Assembly: GCA_904063045.1 (NCBI GenBank) | Contig: CAJFCJ010000001.1 | Span: forward strand, 1,185,501 to 1,249,500 | Direction of reading: 5' to 3' | Length of the DNA: 64,000 nucleotides | From: Dimorphilus gyrociliatus | Lineage: Eukaryota > Annelida > Polychaeta > Dinophilidae | Part shown: piece after piece, positions 33,294 to 46,384 of the stretch | Layout of the letters: each line of letters starts with the position of its first letter | How positions within the stretch are numbered: position 1 is the stretch's first letter | Program-made: the position numbers and the translations under genes | Notes under the pieces: model-generated | What the model saw: only the letters and a program-made list of their open reading frames with translations | Databases searched by the model: none | Told to the model about the DNA's origin: nothing

Positions 33294-33712
33294 GCCAATT
33301 TGCACTTGATAAATTAAGAATGATCTATATATTTCGGTGCTTTACACTCACTATTAAAGATTATTTTAAAAAGGTTGATCGCAGATCTACTCAAACTTTT
33401 ATTCCAGCACATTTTTGTGATTTACTTATGTATTAAGTAGTTTTTTTAAGATTAGCGTCAAAATCAATCTATTGTACGTTCAAACCGTATACGAGTAATT
33501 TTTTGTTTATGCAATCGATGCTTTATAAATTAATAAATCTTTTTTCGCTATCAGGATTCCCAAATGTATTAATAAGAAAACTAATAACTTTCAAATAGAT
33601 GAACATTTCAGTTATACCTTATAAACCCGATAAACAAAACGGCGTTATTGCCCTATATTAGATATGACAAAATATTTACGACACTTTTTCAAGCATGTGT
33701 CTATTTTCAAGC
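33294..33712. other. Convergent intergenic region NRBF2 / FBP1
   Basis: 419 bp between two gene 3' ends; AT-rich, with AATAAATC near 33531. No gene seen. Confidence 0.4.
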
Positions 33713-35418
33713 CTAGTTTCCGTATTTTTTAAAGCATGAAATGACATCTTCAACGTCCTCCTTCGATCCAAGGAATATTGGGCTTCTTTGATGGATTGTT
33801 TCCGGCTGAATATCCAAAATATTACCAGTTCCGGTGGTTGCTAAGCCTCCTGCTTGTTCCATAATGAATGCCATTGGGTTGCATTCGTACAAAAGACGAA
33901 GTTTTCCATTTGGAGTTTCAGTTGTTGCAGGGTACGCAAAGATACCGCCGTAGCATAAAGTTCTGTGGACATCAGCAACCATAGAGCCAATGTACCTAGC
34001 TCCGTAGGGCTTGCCGCTCTGACAGTAAAATTAATATTAATTAGAGAATACTTTAAACTTTTTCATTTAACTTACAGCTGGTTTTTTCTTGCTATCAATG
34101 TACTTTTTTACTGGTTCTTGCCAAAGAGCAGAATATCCTTCATTAAGGGAGTAAATTTTTCCTTTTGGCTTAATACGAATATTTCTTTCGGTCAAAATAA
34201 ATTCTCCGATAGACTGAAAGTACACAAATTAAAACTATTTAATAATCAACATGAACATTTATATCGTACCGGATCCAACATAAAACCATTGACACCATTT
34301 CCGACACTTAATACTAACATGGTAGCACTACCATATAAGCAATAGCCCGATGCAATGATTTGTCTACCTGGCTGTAAAGCATCTTTAATATTAGCCGCTC
34401 CATCGCTAATCTATAAAAGAGAATATTTATATAAAAATTCAATATATGTTTATGTTGATAATTTAAACAACTCACCTTCTTGTAGATGGCAAAAATAGTT
34501 CCAATAGAAACCAGACAGTCAATGTTAGAAGATCCATCGAGTGGGTCAAAACAAACAACGTACTTTCCCTAAAATTTACAAAATTTATCATTAACAGTTT
34601 AATTTTATATAGATTAGTCAATAGAACACAGGCTAGAGGCATTCATGAAAAATAAAGGTTGTGGATATTACTAATTACACGAGACGTTAGCAAGAAAAGT
34701 TGTAACGACTTTAATCACACTCTTTATATGACAACATGTACTTACCACCGGTCCCTATAAGGACAAAGATAAAGCATATTAAAAAGAGCATCACGTGATC
34801 GGTCGACAGTGTTTATTGGTTTAGATAGTAAATTCTTTGTTTCCAGGTTAAATAGAGTATAATTACTTGTATTCATTAGCCAATTAACTATGAAACTTAT
34901 ATTTACCTGTTTATCTGATTCAACCTCAATAACTTTTTCGTTCTCCTCACTGACCATAAGACATGTAGTGTAACTAGATCTCAGCATGTTGATGAATAGG
35001 TCATTGGAAAGGACATCCAATTTCTTTACATCTTCTCCTTGAACATTCGTAGAACCAGCCATACCATATCTGAAAACGGGTGCAATAATTAAAAATTTTT
35101 GCAAATAAAGTCGAATATGACCGGCTTGGCTTATGCATTGCTTTCAGAATTGCAGAACTGTGCATTACAACATCTTCGATCTCACAAAGATATTATTATT
35201 ATGCACTTAAAGTTATGCATTGGAAGCTAATATTATTCTTACAATTTGGCAATTCCGGCTTTTCTTACAGCTGTTGAAATGGCTTTGCAAGCCGTACATA
35301 TTGCTGTCATTAATTGCGTTAAATCTCCAGTAGCATGAGGATGTTTTCTTTGTTCCGCTAGTAAATAACGGGTCAAAGTCATACAGTCAGTATCAATACC
35401 AGAAGAAGTTCCTGCCAT
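33713..35418 (-). CDS. FBP1: Fructose-1,6-bisphosphatase
   Basis: Six exons: 35243-35418, 34907-35069, 34476-34568, 34270-34410, 34076-34213, 33713-34018; 338 aa, the same length as human FBP1. Gluconeogenic enzyme hydrolysing fructose 1,6-bisphosphate. Catalytic metal-binding signature [11 protein letters not shown] follows VVC at the start of exon 3; [34 protein letters not shown] and the substrate-binding [15 protein letters not shown] are conserved. The N-terminal [12 protein letters not shown] matches the AMP allosteric site region (T-L-T-R). A single gene probably serves as both liver- and muscle-type enzyme. Confidence 0.96.
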
Positions 35419-36509
35419 TTTTAGTGTGTTCTCTTCAGCGGCTGACGTAGAGGTGAACTAAGCAAAAAAAGTAGAGGACGTTGACGGTCAAGGTCGTTTA
35501 ATGCCAATCGATCTCGTGATCGTTTTCAAAAAGTTCAACAATAAGATAGCAGCACGACTTCTTGCTTTTATCACATTAAAGCTTATTTTACGTATAATAA
35601 AAAAAGGCTATATAAACTAAACTCATTTTAAGTATAAAGTCAATAAATAGCTTACAAATGAAAAAAGACCTTTTGAGCTCTGGGCAAAATTTAAATGATG
35701 GTTATATCTTTGACTCTCTTTGTACATACCATCATTAGTTGTTTATGGAAGTATTGATGGATAATTAATATTTTTAAAGCTTCAAATTAGCAGATGGTAT
35801 ATTTTACCAGTATAAAATGGGATAAAATTTGTTATATATTAATAAATGCTGTGAATTCGACTTTTTGATAAAGATCATATAACAGATAGGGTCTATTGAT
35901 TTGCATTATGTCAAAAATGTAGAAGTTTATATTACCAATAAGTGTTGAATATCTTACAAGGTAATGTATAGAGGTGCATTGACATTAGAAAAAGTCAATT
36001 TCTTAATCCAAAAATATGTGTTTTCAGTATAAAGGCATTATACTTAGTGATTTATAAACATTACAACTTTGTAAATGAATACATTAGCTTTATTAAATCA
36101 TATTCCAGTTGTAAAAATATTTACTCTATTTCAAAACCTGATTCCAAACTTTTTCATTCAGACCAAACAGGTTTAGCTAATATATAAAATTCAAATTGTA
36201 AAACGTATATGATAAAAGTGAATTTAAGTAAAATCTATAATTTGTCGCTTGATATTATGAATAATTAAATTATTGACTACTGCTTGATAATGAATTGGTA
36301 AATACTCATATGTTTTTTTTTACGAAAACAACTTTAGTTGGTGTTTATCACGCCGTAGCAGCAATCTTGAACATTCCAATATTTTCCGACTTGTAAATAC
36401 AACTTCTATTTCAAATTAATTATTGACTCATTTTAAGGATATATTAAACACTCAGGAATTATTAGATAATTGGATAAAATGCAATAAATAAACTTATCAT
36501 ACTCGCGGA
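35419..36509. promoter_or_regulatory. Divergent intergenic region between FBP1 and KATNIP
   Basis: 1.09 kb between oppositely directed starts, about 75% AT. It must hold both promoters. No CpG-like, ETS, CRE or clear X-box motif was recognised, and no open frame above background. Confidence 0.4.
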
Positions 36510-39500
36510 ATGCCGAAAACTGAGGAGAAAACTAAACGTGAGCTATGGTATTTAATTTTGGCCGTTTAATCCCTTTATGTGTTGTATTATAGAGAGAAAA
36601 AATTGGAATAAGTCTGATTTGCACATAAGTCTACCATCGACAGGCGAAAATGATCTAGAGGTAAATTATAGATAAATTAAGATTGTTAGAGAAATACGAA
36701 TTGTTGTAGTTTATATCTATAATTATGTCATCGCAGATTATACGATTAACTTTTTTATTTCTGTTAACAATAAATATAAGTCCAAATATAAATAATAGCA
36801 AAGCAATCATTCTTTAAAAAAGTTTTAAATTTCGAATAAATGATAATTGATTTCGTATTTTCTGTTTTATAGGCGAGACAAGATGTTGATCCTAACTATG
36901 AAGGATATTTGCTGGCATTGCAAGATAAGAACAGGTTATAAAACATACTACTATTTAAGTTAGAAGATGATGTAGTAAAATTTGCATTCAGAGTTCTCAA
37001 GACCCTTAGAGAAAAGGATGAAGATCAAAAAGAATTAGAGAGAAAAGAGCAAGGATTTACTCTCTATCTAAATGGCGCAAACGCACAGAGGAGGCGATCA
37101 TCGCCGTCTAGAAGAACCGTTATTAATCCAGGTAGACATGATTAGTATTTTCTAAGTAAACTTTAAGTTATTTGAAATTCTCTACAGCGTATGTTCGTTA
37201 TCCCCGTAAGTTAACTATTAGAGATAATTTACAACCTAACTAGTATTGGTGATCAGATTTAGTCAATGATAATTTATCTATTCCAGTTTCTCTTTATGAT
37301 TATAATCCAATAATTCTCTCTCCTATTAGATCTTTATTAAAGTTATATAGTATTCAATACAATGTACTGTTCCTATTCAATTATTCATTTATACTTTATA
37401 GATGCAATAGACTCAAAAGAAATTAAAACAAAGCCAACAATTCACAAAACAAAGAGACGTAGATGGAATGCTGCTTCTTTCAACATTCAAACTCAACGAG
37501 GAGAAAAAGTCAATGTTAAAGGACCTGGTCTGTTTTAATATTAGCGTAATATTTAAATATATTAATTGTTTGCATAAACTAATAGAAGCTCAATATGAAG
37601 ACGATTTTGATACCTGTTCAGAGGACGAAGAGAATCAAATGAGCTTGAAAATGAGTGTTAAAGACGTTAAGGTTTTCAATTATTTATATTTAAACAAAAC
37701 ATATAAATTGATCGAATCAGCTGATTATTGTATAATTTAGGAGGTACATAGAAAAAATATAAAAATATTTATATAAATAAACGTGATATAACCAAGTTAG
37801 TTCCTTCTGCCTCCCCCTTCCATTAATCATGCTATTTACTATTAAATTCCATTCAATTGAAACCAATTGTTTAAAAGCAAATTTACTACTCATTATTTAC
37901 AATGAATAATATTTAACTATTTAACAATAAACACTTTTTTATAAATAGAAACTTAGAAGAAGCCTGGAAATGAATAAGAGTATAAGGGATAGTTTAGCTC
38001 TACATTATATTGAATCGGATTCTGATGAGATTCCTGAGGAAATTCCTGAAGAGAATGATGAAATATGTCGCGAAGATAGTAGGTCAAAGTCTAGAGAAAA
38101 TGAAAAAGATATATTTGTATTAGAATTTGATAAACCTAAGAGCAGTAAGCTACTCTACTATTTAGTTTTATATTTATCGAGCTTTTAATGTCAACTTTAT
38201 ATTTTATAGAAAAAGTCTCCCTAAAAAAAACTGAGTTAGAACCTAAACACTCTGTTCAAAAGAGTAGACTAGGTAAAGTAAAAGGTGGAAAATCATTAGA
38301 AGGTACTTCGGAGTCAAAAGTCAATGCATCGTCAGTTTTTCGAGCTATGCAGGAAGAGAATAAAAAATTTGAAAGTTCCCGAATAAAAAATCTCACTAAA
38401 TCAAACGACGAGAGCAGAGATCATAAGCTAGGGGACAGAGAAGAAAAGCGTAGAATGAGCAATGAGACTGACTATCATACAATTATTGAAAGGGTTTTAG
38501 AAATGGATCCCTTTAAACAAAAGAAGTTATTACAAGCTTTAGAAGAGATTGAATCAGGGTTCAAGACTCCCGCTGTGCAATCTAGTTTTGATTCTTTTTC
38601 TAAATGTATCAAATTAAAAATTTTATCGAATTGGGGAGATTTTAGAGTTGGGTTAACCGAAATTGAATTGTTAAAGGAAAATGAGAAAATCCCTATTGAT
38701 AGTATTAGTGTGTTAAAGGCAAGAACTGAAAATGGAAATATCAGTAATCTAATCAACGGAAGGTTCAGAACAGTTAAAGAAAAGCACATGTGGAGTTGTT
38801 TGATGAGTGACGATGAAGAAAAATATCCTGTAATTGAGATAGAATGTAATGAAATACCAGACAAAATGAAAATATGGAATTATAACAAATCGCTGGCCGA
38901 AATATCGACAGGCGTCAAAGAAATTTTAGTGTCCTATGATGAACAAATTTTATTTCAAGGAATTATAGAAAAAGGATGTGGCAATCAAGTATTCGACTAT
39001 GGTCAAACAATTATCCTCAGTAACCCATCGTCTACACCGACTGTTGATAGAGTTAGTATGTTTGAGGCAGAGGATGATGAACATCCTAGGTGTGAAACAA
39101 GAGTTTTGGAGAAAGTTCCAAGGCAAGATATTCCTGTAATTGATAACGAATCAACAAGAATCAGGGGGAAGAAGAAAAAGAGTGTTGCTGCTCTTATTAA
39201 AGCTCGAAAATCAAAAATGAATAATGACGATTCCAAAATGGATATTGTTAAAAACGAGGATGAAAAAAAAATCGAAGAACCGAAGGAAAAAATTGATTCT
39301 ATATTATCAGCAAGGTAAAAGTTGCATTATTGGTATTTGTCCAGCTAGGGTGATCTTGCTTAACTATTAAATTTTTTGCAAATAGCTTAGAATCTCTTGG
39401 CTGTGTTTTTTTAGTTCTTAGAAATTTTGTTGAATTTAGTTTTACAGTGCATGATCACCCGGATAGAAAGCTCTTCAATCAATAATTTGTCATTTTCTAT

Positions 39501-42500
39501 ACTTTCTCGATTTCGTGCTTTCAGCGATAGCAATCTTCCAGCTCAAACACCTCGACCTGCATGGCTTAATTCTTCAATGTAATATAATATTCGAATTAAA
39601 TTGTATAAAAATGAATTCAAAACAGTTAAAGTTTTGCTAAAATTGAAGTGAATTTTATAGGGAAAAGCCTAAGTCGGCAGAAAAATTGATTGAGGTCATT
39701 CAAAAGAAGCAATCTCCTCCTCAAACTTCTATTCCTACTCAAACAACCACTTCAACAATGTAAATCGATTTCAGAGCACTTTTATTCAAAATTTATGATT
39801 TATTACAATTCTTATTTCAGTGAAGAGAGCTCTGCTGTACCTAAAAATAAAGAAAGCGTACCTCTATGGCTGAAAAATGATATGGCAAATGCATTGACTG
39901 AAAAAGAGATGCAATTGGAAGACGAAGTTTGTTTAAAACTTTCACAATCTTTTCCTATTGTAATAGCGACCATGATACACAGATTTTGGAAAACTGGCCG
40001 GTTGCTGGAAGAGCTAATTTACCTACCCTTTTGGATGAAGAAGCCAGTAGATTAACTCCTCCACCATCTTTTGGAAGACGTTCTAGGACTCCTGATATAG
40101 GTATGTTCACATTAGTTCTTATTATGAATAATCTTCTAAAACTTATTTTGTTTATTCAAAAGGTGCTGAAGATGAGGCAATAAGATTATCTAAAGCACAA
40201 GAGGCATCTTCTAGACCCAGTTCAAAGATGTCACAAATCGCACAAGCTCATGCCCAAAAACGCCGTGATTTAGATTTAGAACGATCACTCACATCGCTAA
40301 ATTGGTTTGATCGCTCCCAAAAAGGGAGAATATCAATGGATATTCAAAGTATTCTATATACTATTGTAGAAAAATTTTTTAAATATCCCTGGCTAATTTA
40401 TATTCAATTTGAATTGCAGATGATTCTCTAGATACCTGCATTCAACCTGCAAGAGCACCGAGCACAGTCAAAGAAGAAGAAGATGATCCCGAATTTAACA
40501 TTGATATACCAGAAGATAAGGGACCAAGTGGTCTATCTGATGACGAAGAAGATTTCATAATACCCGAATTACCGTATGGTTCTGAGATTGTTATTGATAT
40601 TCTATCGACATGGGGAGATAGACATTATGTTGGAATGACTGGTATAGAACTTTTCACCGACAACGGAGATATGCCAACCATAGCCAAAATAGAAGCAGAA
40701 CCATCTGATATAAATGTATTAGAAGAGTATAGTGATGATCCAAGAGTAGTTTCCAACTTGGTTGATGGAATCAACAGAACAAAGGACGACACTCACATGT
40801 GGCTAGCTCCTTTCAAGGATGGAGAAAGGTCTGTATAATAAATAATGAAGTACAAACAAACAAAATTCGAAATTTGTTTCTTTAGACACCTTGTTCGGAT
40901 AATTCTAAGACATCCTTGCCGTTTAGCTCTCTTTCGAATATGGAATTATAATAAAAGTCGAATTCACACAAGTCGTGGAATTCGTCACGTTTCCATATCG
41001 TTTGACAAAAATTTAATATTTAAAGGAGAGATTGCCAGAGCTTGCGGTGGAACATCAGGAGCTCCGTATCAATTTGGCGACACTATTCTTTTCACAACAA
41101 ACGACGATGTCTTGGAGAAAGTTGCCTTACATGATGAAGCCTTTGAGGAGGAAGATGATACTGTAGACGCATCATTCGATGAACAAAGACCACGAACTGC
41201 AGAAGATGACGAGCGACCCTTGACTCGAGCCTCAAATAGATCAGTCCATCAGGTAATGTACTTTATTGAGTTGATAATAAAATAAATTAGTTTATTCTAA
41301 AACATGAATAGAAGGCTGAAAGTACTCATGAAGAAGTATATAGGGCATCGAAGATTAAAATTAATTTACTAGATACTTGGGGAGATCCGTATTATATTGG
41401 ATTAACTGGAATAGAGCTGTTTGATAATAATGGAGATGTGATACCTGTTGATTGCTCGATGTTGGAATCTGATCCAAAAGACGTTAGAGAGCTACCTGGT
41501 CATGAAGATGATTTACGAACCATTGATAAATTGGTTAACGGAATAAATGTTACTACAGATGATCAATATATGTGGTTAGCTCCTTTTACATCAGGAGAAA
41601 ATCATTACGTCACAATTAATTTACCTTCATCGAGAGAATTATGTGGTATTAGAATTTGGAACTATAATAAGTCATTGGATGATACTTATAGAGGAGTCAA
41701 GTAAGTGAAAATCTATTAATTTTCGCCCCCCTCCAAGCCAATTTACAAATGCTTTTTCATCATTTTGATAGATGTATGAAAATAGAATTAGACGGTCGGG
41801 ATATCTCACCACCAGGAGGTGTTTTAATAAGAAAAGGTCCAGGACAGACTTGCTTTGATTTCGTCCAGGAAGTTCTTTTTAAGAAGGCTCCCCCCAAACC
41901 AGTTTCTAATGCTTTCACATCGAATTGTAGAGAATTACTTCCTAGTGGTTTTATTGTAAAATTGCACCTACTTTCAACTTGGGGAGATGCTTACTATGTT
42001 GGCCTTGATAAAATAGCTCTATTTGACGAGGGTGGGAAAGCTGTTGAACTTAAAGAGTATAATGTAACTGCTCATCCTCATAGTGTTAACGTGTTGCCTA
42101 ATGTACAAAATGATGTCAGAACTCCGGAAAAGTTGATTGATGGTACTTATGATCACAGCCATTCGTGGTTAGCCCCGATTCTGCCTTCAGAGCTTAATAA
42201 GCTGTTTATCATCCTTGACCAACCAGTTACATTTAGCAAGATTCATTTATGGAACTATTCAAAGTCGCCTTCGAGGGGCGTAAAGGATTTTGCGATTTAT
42301 GTCGACGACTTTGTAGTTTATACTGGAACGCTAGAAAGAAGTTTTAAAAGTGGAATATTGCCCAACAGCGATATCATGCCAAGACCGCACATCGTTACGC
42401 TTAGTACATCGTCGCCATCTAGTGGGAAGCACGGACAAAATGTTCAGTTGATGAATGACAGAACAATTGTTAATTCAGCAAAGTCAGAAAGATTTTCAAA

Positions 42501-42555
42501 AGCTGATCAAAGCCTTCGACCAACGACTAGTCTAACATCTGGTCGAAGGCGTTAA
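36510..42555 (+). CDS. KATNIP: Katanin-interacting protein (KIAA0556)
   Basis: Eighteen exons: 36510-36537, 36593-36660, 36873-36934, 36992-37131, 37188-37205, 37402-37527, 37586-37671, 37949-38144, 38210-39314, 39525-39578, 39661-39759, 39821-39926, 39983-40100, 40163-40348, 40420-40828, 40886-41252, 41312-41700, 41772-42555; 1446 aa (human 1618). KATNIP is a ciliary-base and microtubule protein mutated in Joubert syndrome. N-terminal NYEGYLLALQDKNRVLKTLREKD and GFTLYLNGAN match the family. Four DUF4457 units recur: an ILSTWGD-like strand (SNWGDFRVGL, STWGDRHYVGM, DTWGDPYYIGL, STWGDAYYVGL) then a W-x-APF and RIWNYNKS-type motif. Exon 5 is 18 nt and in frame whether included or skipped. MSQIAQAHAQKRRDLDLERS is another conserved block. 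It converges on the LRR gene. Confidence 0.92.
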
Positions 42556-43056
42556 AGCTATCGTACAACTGTGAATGACTTATATATTTGTAATATTTTA
42601 CAACATTTGCCGTCCAACGTTAAAAATACCGTCCTTTTGTTAGAAAAAACGATATAATCACATTTCAATCTTCATTTTTTTTTGTTACACAAAATTTTTT
42701 TTCAAGTCAATCAATAAATCATTCACTTTTTATTTACTTTTCGTAATTTCACAAACGTAAACAACTATATAGAGCGAGATATGAATAATTCCCTCTGTCG
42801 CTTTTTTTGTTGTCCTTTGAAAATACTCTCCTTCTTTTTATCACTTTAGATTGATGTGTCACATAGATAGAAGGATAGAGAAAGGGGTCAAGGAATTTTA
42901 TTTCAGAGTACTAGATTGTTTAGAAAACGGACCTATCTCACAAAATATTGTACTACATTTTTTCTGGGACACTAGCATTGTACATTGTAAAAAAAAAAAA
43001 GAAATACTGTATTCTCTTCTCCTTAAAAAATATTCAAAACAAGAAAGAAAAAAAAT
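42556..43056. other. Convergent intergenic region KATNIP / LRR gene
   Basis: 501 bp of two facing 3' ends. Contains poly-T and poly-A stretches (for example AAAAAAAAAA at about 42990) and CAATAAATC near 42711. No gene seen. Confidence 0.4.
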
Positions 43057-45230
43057 CTAACGCTCTTTAAAATGTTCTGCAGCGAATTGCCTTGCTTCCG
43101 CCAGTCTAGATCGTCTGTATTTTGTAAGAGTTTAATTGAACTATAATTTTTTATTTAAATATTTATAAATAAAAATATAAAACTTACTGGCTTGATCGAC
43201 TAGTTGGAGGCGGAGATTGGTTTTCTTGCGGTGAGGATGGTAGTTGGCTCATCTTTTCCCAGAACGATGTCATACTGAGAAAAGAGAAATGGAATAATAG
43301 AAGAAGATATTATTAAAATTGCTTTACTTATTTGATAGATATTTTTCAAATTCTGATATATCACTTTCAAGAGTCTTCAATTGGGATTCTATTTGTTTCG
43401 AACTAATTACTAAGATATAAAAACAAGAATTGTTATTATTCTATTAGGATTCTTTGCACTTAATACGGTACCGCTTGTTGCCGCCGAAAGCGGTCTAAAA
43501 TAGGGCATAGAAGCAGTGTTATTCGTCTTTGTAAAATGAACCTAAAATAAAGAAAATGTGTTAATCTAATCCATACTCTAAAACATATCTATTAATAAAA
43601 ATAACTACCCCATCCAATATATGTAATGTCTCTATTTCATTTTGGAGAGATGTTATATAATTGTTTTCCTTTGTACACGGGTTGCATTGAACATTCAATT
43701 CAACTAAAGAAGCTAATTTCTTTAAATTCCTCTGTAAAGAAGTAAAAATAGATCTTGTTAAGAAAGGGGACCTGTTGATAGTCTACACTTATACGTAGGC
43801 CTAAGGCTGTTTAAAATATTTTGGTAAGAATAGCTTATTTTTTTACCAATTCTTGGAAATTTTCTATGTAATTATAACTGACATCCAGAATTTCTAAAGT
43901 ATTACTATAGTTGACTAGAAGATCTTTTGTTTCTCTTAATCGATTATTCGACAAATAGAATTCTTGCAGATCCCTATAAACAGACATATATAAGTCAATA
44001 TAATATAATAATCAGCTTTCAAGAAGTACTTTAGTTTCCCCAGAGATGATAGGCTTGTTAAGCAATTGTTGTTTACTCGTAGAATCTGTACAGAGAAGAC
44101 GGAGAAGAAAGAGAAATTTTAGCATTTAAAGAAAATTTCTTATTAGAAATATTATTACTTGAAGTTTAGAAGATCCTTTCAACCTCGATAGATCAGAAAT
44201 CTTATTGTCTGATAAATCAACTTCTTGTAACTGAATAAGCGAAAATGAGAATAATACTAAAAATAATAATAACAATAATAACCTTTGAGCATCTACATAA
44301 TTCTGGAATATTTTTTAAGTTGTTGTGAGTAACTCTTAAGTCTTCCAAATTAGGTAAATAACATACTGCCTGCAATAAAATATAGGAAGGTTGTAACAAA
44401 ACAAATAGCCTTATTAAGAATGATATAAAAGAAATAAAGTACCGTTATATTTTCTAACTTATTATGACTTAAATCCAGATAAGTTATAAGGGAACAACTG
44501 GACAATTCTCGCGTTTCCAATTTATATATATAGTTATTGTCTAATCGTAGTGTTTTTAAACGTTTTAAAGCTTGAAGACCATTGCCTATCAAAGGAATAG
44601 GAAACAAAGTGTATCAAGTTAGAACATTTGGTATAAATAGAAAAATTAGTCTCCTATCTCTTTATGTCATATAGAGTTGTATAACTTATAAGTAAAATTA
44701 TATATCTATATAGGAAATAGTAATATTAATACCCAAAGTAGAAAGTTTATTATATTGCAATTGTAAACATTCTAATAAACGGAAGTTTTCCAGGTTGTCA
44801 ATACATCTTATATTGTTCCCATAGAGTTTTAGCTCTCGAAGTTCCTGTATATTCGTTAAATAGATAAATATGCTCGTCATTTATTCATCAAATAGACAGT
44901 TTTGTTTAACATTGACAATTTACTTACCGTATTCTTGTCCAAATTTTCTATATTTTCAATTCTATTATTACTCAAATCTATTAGACGAACTTTGACAAAC
45001 TGTTGTAAAAAAAAAGAAGAAAGAAAGAGGACTATGTCCATAAACAAGACCAAACTTATGCAAAAACTGCAGTATGTTTGCAACGCAATTCGATAGTTTA
45101 TACTTGTATTATAGTTAACCTAATTTAATATTTTTTTCATTTGTAAATATATAAATACGTTATATAAAAATAACATAAGCACAGACTACTAACAAATAAC
45201 TATGGACTGTATATATACTATATGTATAAA

Positions 45231-45267
<37 letters not shown>

Positions 45268-45772
45268 CTACGGGTACTATTGAATTATTTACTTACAGCA
45301 TCTAAATTTCTTATATATTTAATACTCCTGGATCGAAGTTCTATTTCAAATACTTTTTCAGTGTTCTTCTCTTGAGCATCCTTCAGCTATTTTTTTTAAA
45401 TTACATTTTCATTAACTAATTAACTAATTAAAGAAATTGTATGCAAATGTGTATACAACTGAATTAAGTACTTACTATCTCGGTCACGTTAATTTCATTC
45501 GTTGTTTCAGTTCTTTCTTCGCATTCAGTATTTTGAGTAGTATCTAGATTTATAAATTTTATATCATCTTCTGTATTGTTATCTGTTGCTAAAATAGGTT
45601 CTTGTTGTTTTTTTTGTTGTTTATCCTTGCCAATTTTATTAATGGGCCCTTTTTTAATATTTTTCGTGGCGGATTTTATTCTTGGTCTCGTTTCTGGGTT
45701 TATAGGTGAAACGTAGTTCGTACGGGTCTTTGAACTTCTAAGAGGTTTTAATTGAACATTGGCCATCTTCAT
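43057..45772 (-). CDS. Leucine-rich repeat protein, SDS22-like, probable ciliary/centrosomal
   Basis: Fourteen exons: 45476-45772, 45297-45386, 44928-44999, 44733-44844, 44443-44585, 44283-44369, 44159-44230, 44030-44085, 43847-43973, 43609-43731, 43472-43541, 43328-43409, 43188-43274, 43057-43114; 491 aa. A basic disordered N-terminus (about 100 residues) is followed by about ten LRRs of the SDS22 type, each near one exon (LRELKLYGNNI, LKTLRLDNNYI, LTYLDLSHNKL-like ITYLDLSHNKL, LEILDVSYNYI), and an LRR-cap-like end ELNVQCNPCTKENNYITSLQ...LHILDG. The C-terminus has a short coiled coil and Ser/Pro/Arg-rich tail. Such exon-per-repeat SDS22-like proteins are often ciliary, but I cannot assign an orthologue. 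An alternative start is Met3 (45766). Shares a divergent promoter with the GNAT fusion gene. Confidence 0.8.
45234..45262. repeat. (TA)n microsatellite in LRR gene intron
   Basis: Perfect TA dinucleotide run located within the intron between the exons ending at 45297 and starting at 44999. Confidence 0.8.
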
Positions 45773-46384
45773 GAAAAAAAGAGACAGTTAAAATTTATCG
45801 AATGTTATTTAGTTTGAAAGACTAACAATAGAGTAAATATTAGAACACTCTAGTGTTTTGTTGATAAAATCATTCTTCTATTTCTTCTTTAAGAGTTTAG
45901 TTGTACAGATTGTAATAATCGAAACTGTCAAGAAAATAAATCAATTAACCTTTACAGGTTTTTTTCTTCAATTGACAAGTTAATTACACAACAGCGGGGT
46001 CACACTTTTATTAGATTTGTCAAATTATAATTAAACATACTAAATTTATTCAAACAAAAATAAATCATTTTAAAATTGTTTTTGATCAAAGAGTCAATGT
46101 TTTAATAACTTACTCGTATATTATTTTATTCGAGATATATTACAAGTGTAATTTAGAGAGTAAACTAAACTTTAATCGGTGATATCATTCATAATCTCTC
46201 ATGCTATTTTATGACGTCACCGGAAATATCTTTCCTTGGAAACAGGGCGATTCAGACGATGTGAGACAGTCGATACGATTTAGTTCGAAATGCATAGTCA
46301 TAATCGATATGATATATCGTTTTATCGGGAAGAAATCAATCACAGTAAGCTTTTAATTTACCGCGGTTCTAGTTTGTTTACATC
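45773..46384. promoter_or_regulatory. Divergent promoter region LRR gene / GNAT-fusion gene
   Basis: 612 bp between opposite start codons. Left two thirds AT-rich. A cluster of recognisable sites lies at 46212-46243: a perfect palindromic CRE TGACGTCA (46212-46219), an ETS-like CCGGAAAT overlapping its end (46220-46227), and a near-palindrome CTTTCCTTGGAAAC (46230-46243) resembling an RFX X-box. Function is inferred from consensus. Confidence 0.55.

Noticed and set aside
36510-36537. KATNIP first exon as an independent micro-gene
   Set aside because: Its nine-codon frame and phase-1 GTGAGC donor join cleanly to exon 2, so it is best read as the KATNIP 5' end, although the true start could lie upstream.
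37468-37740. 90-codon frame spanning KATNIP exon 6-7
   Set aside because: Reads through a GT...AG intron (37528-37585) in mixed frames; the spliced path conserves KATNIP sequence.
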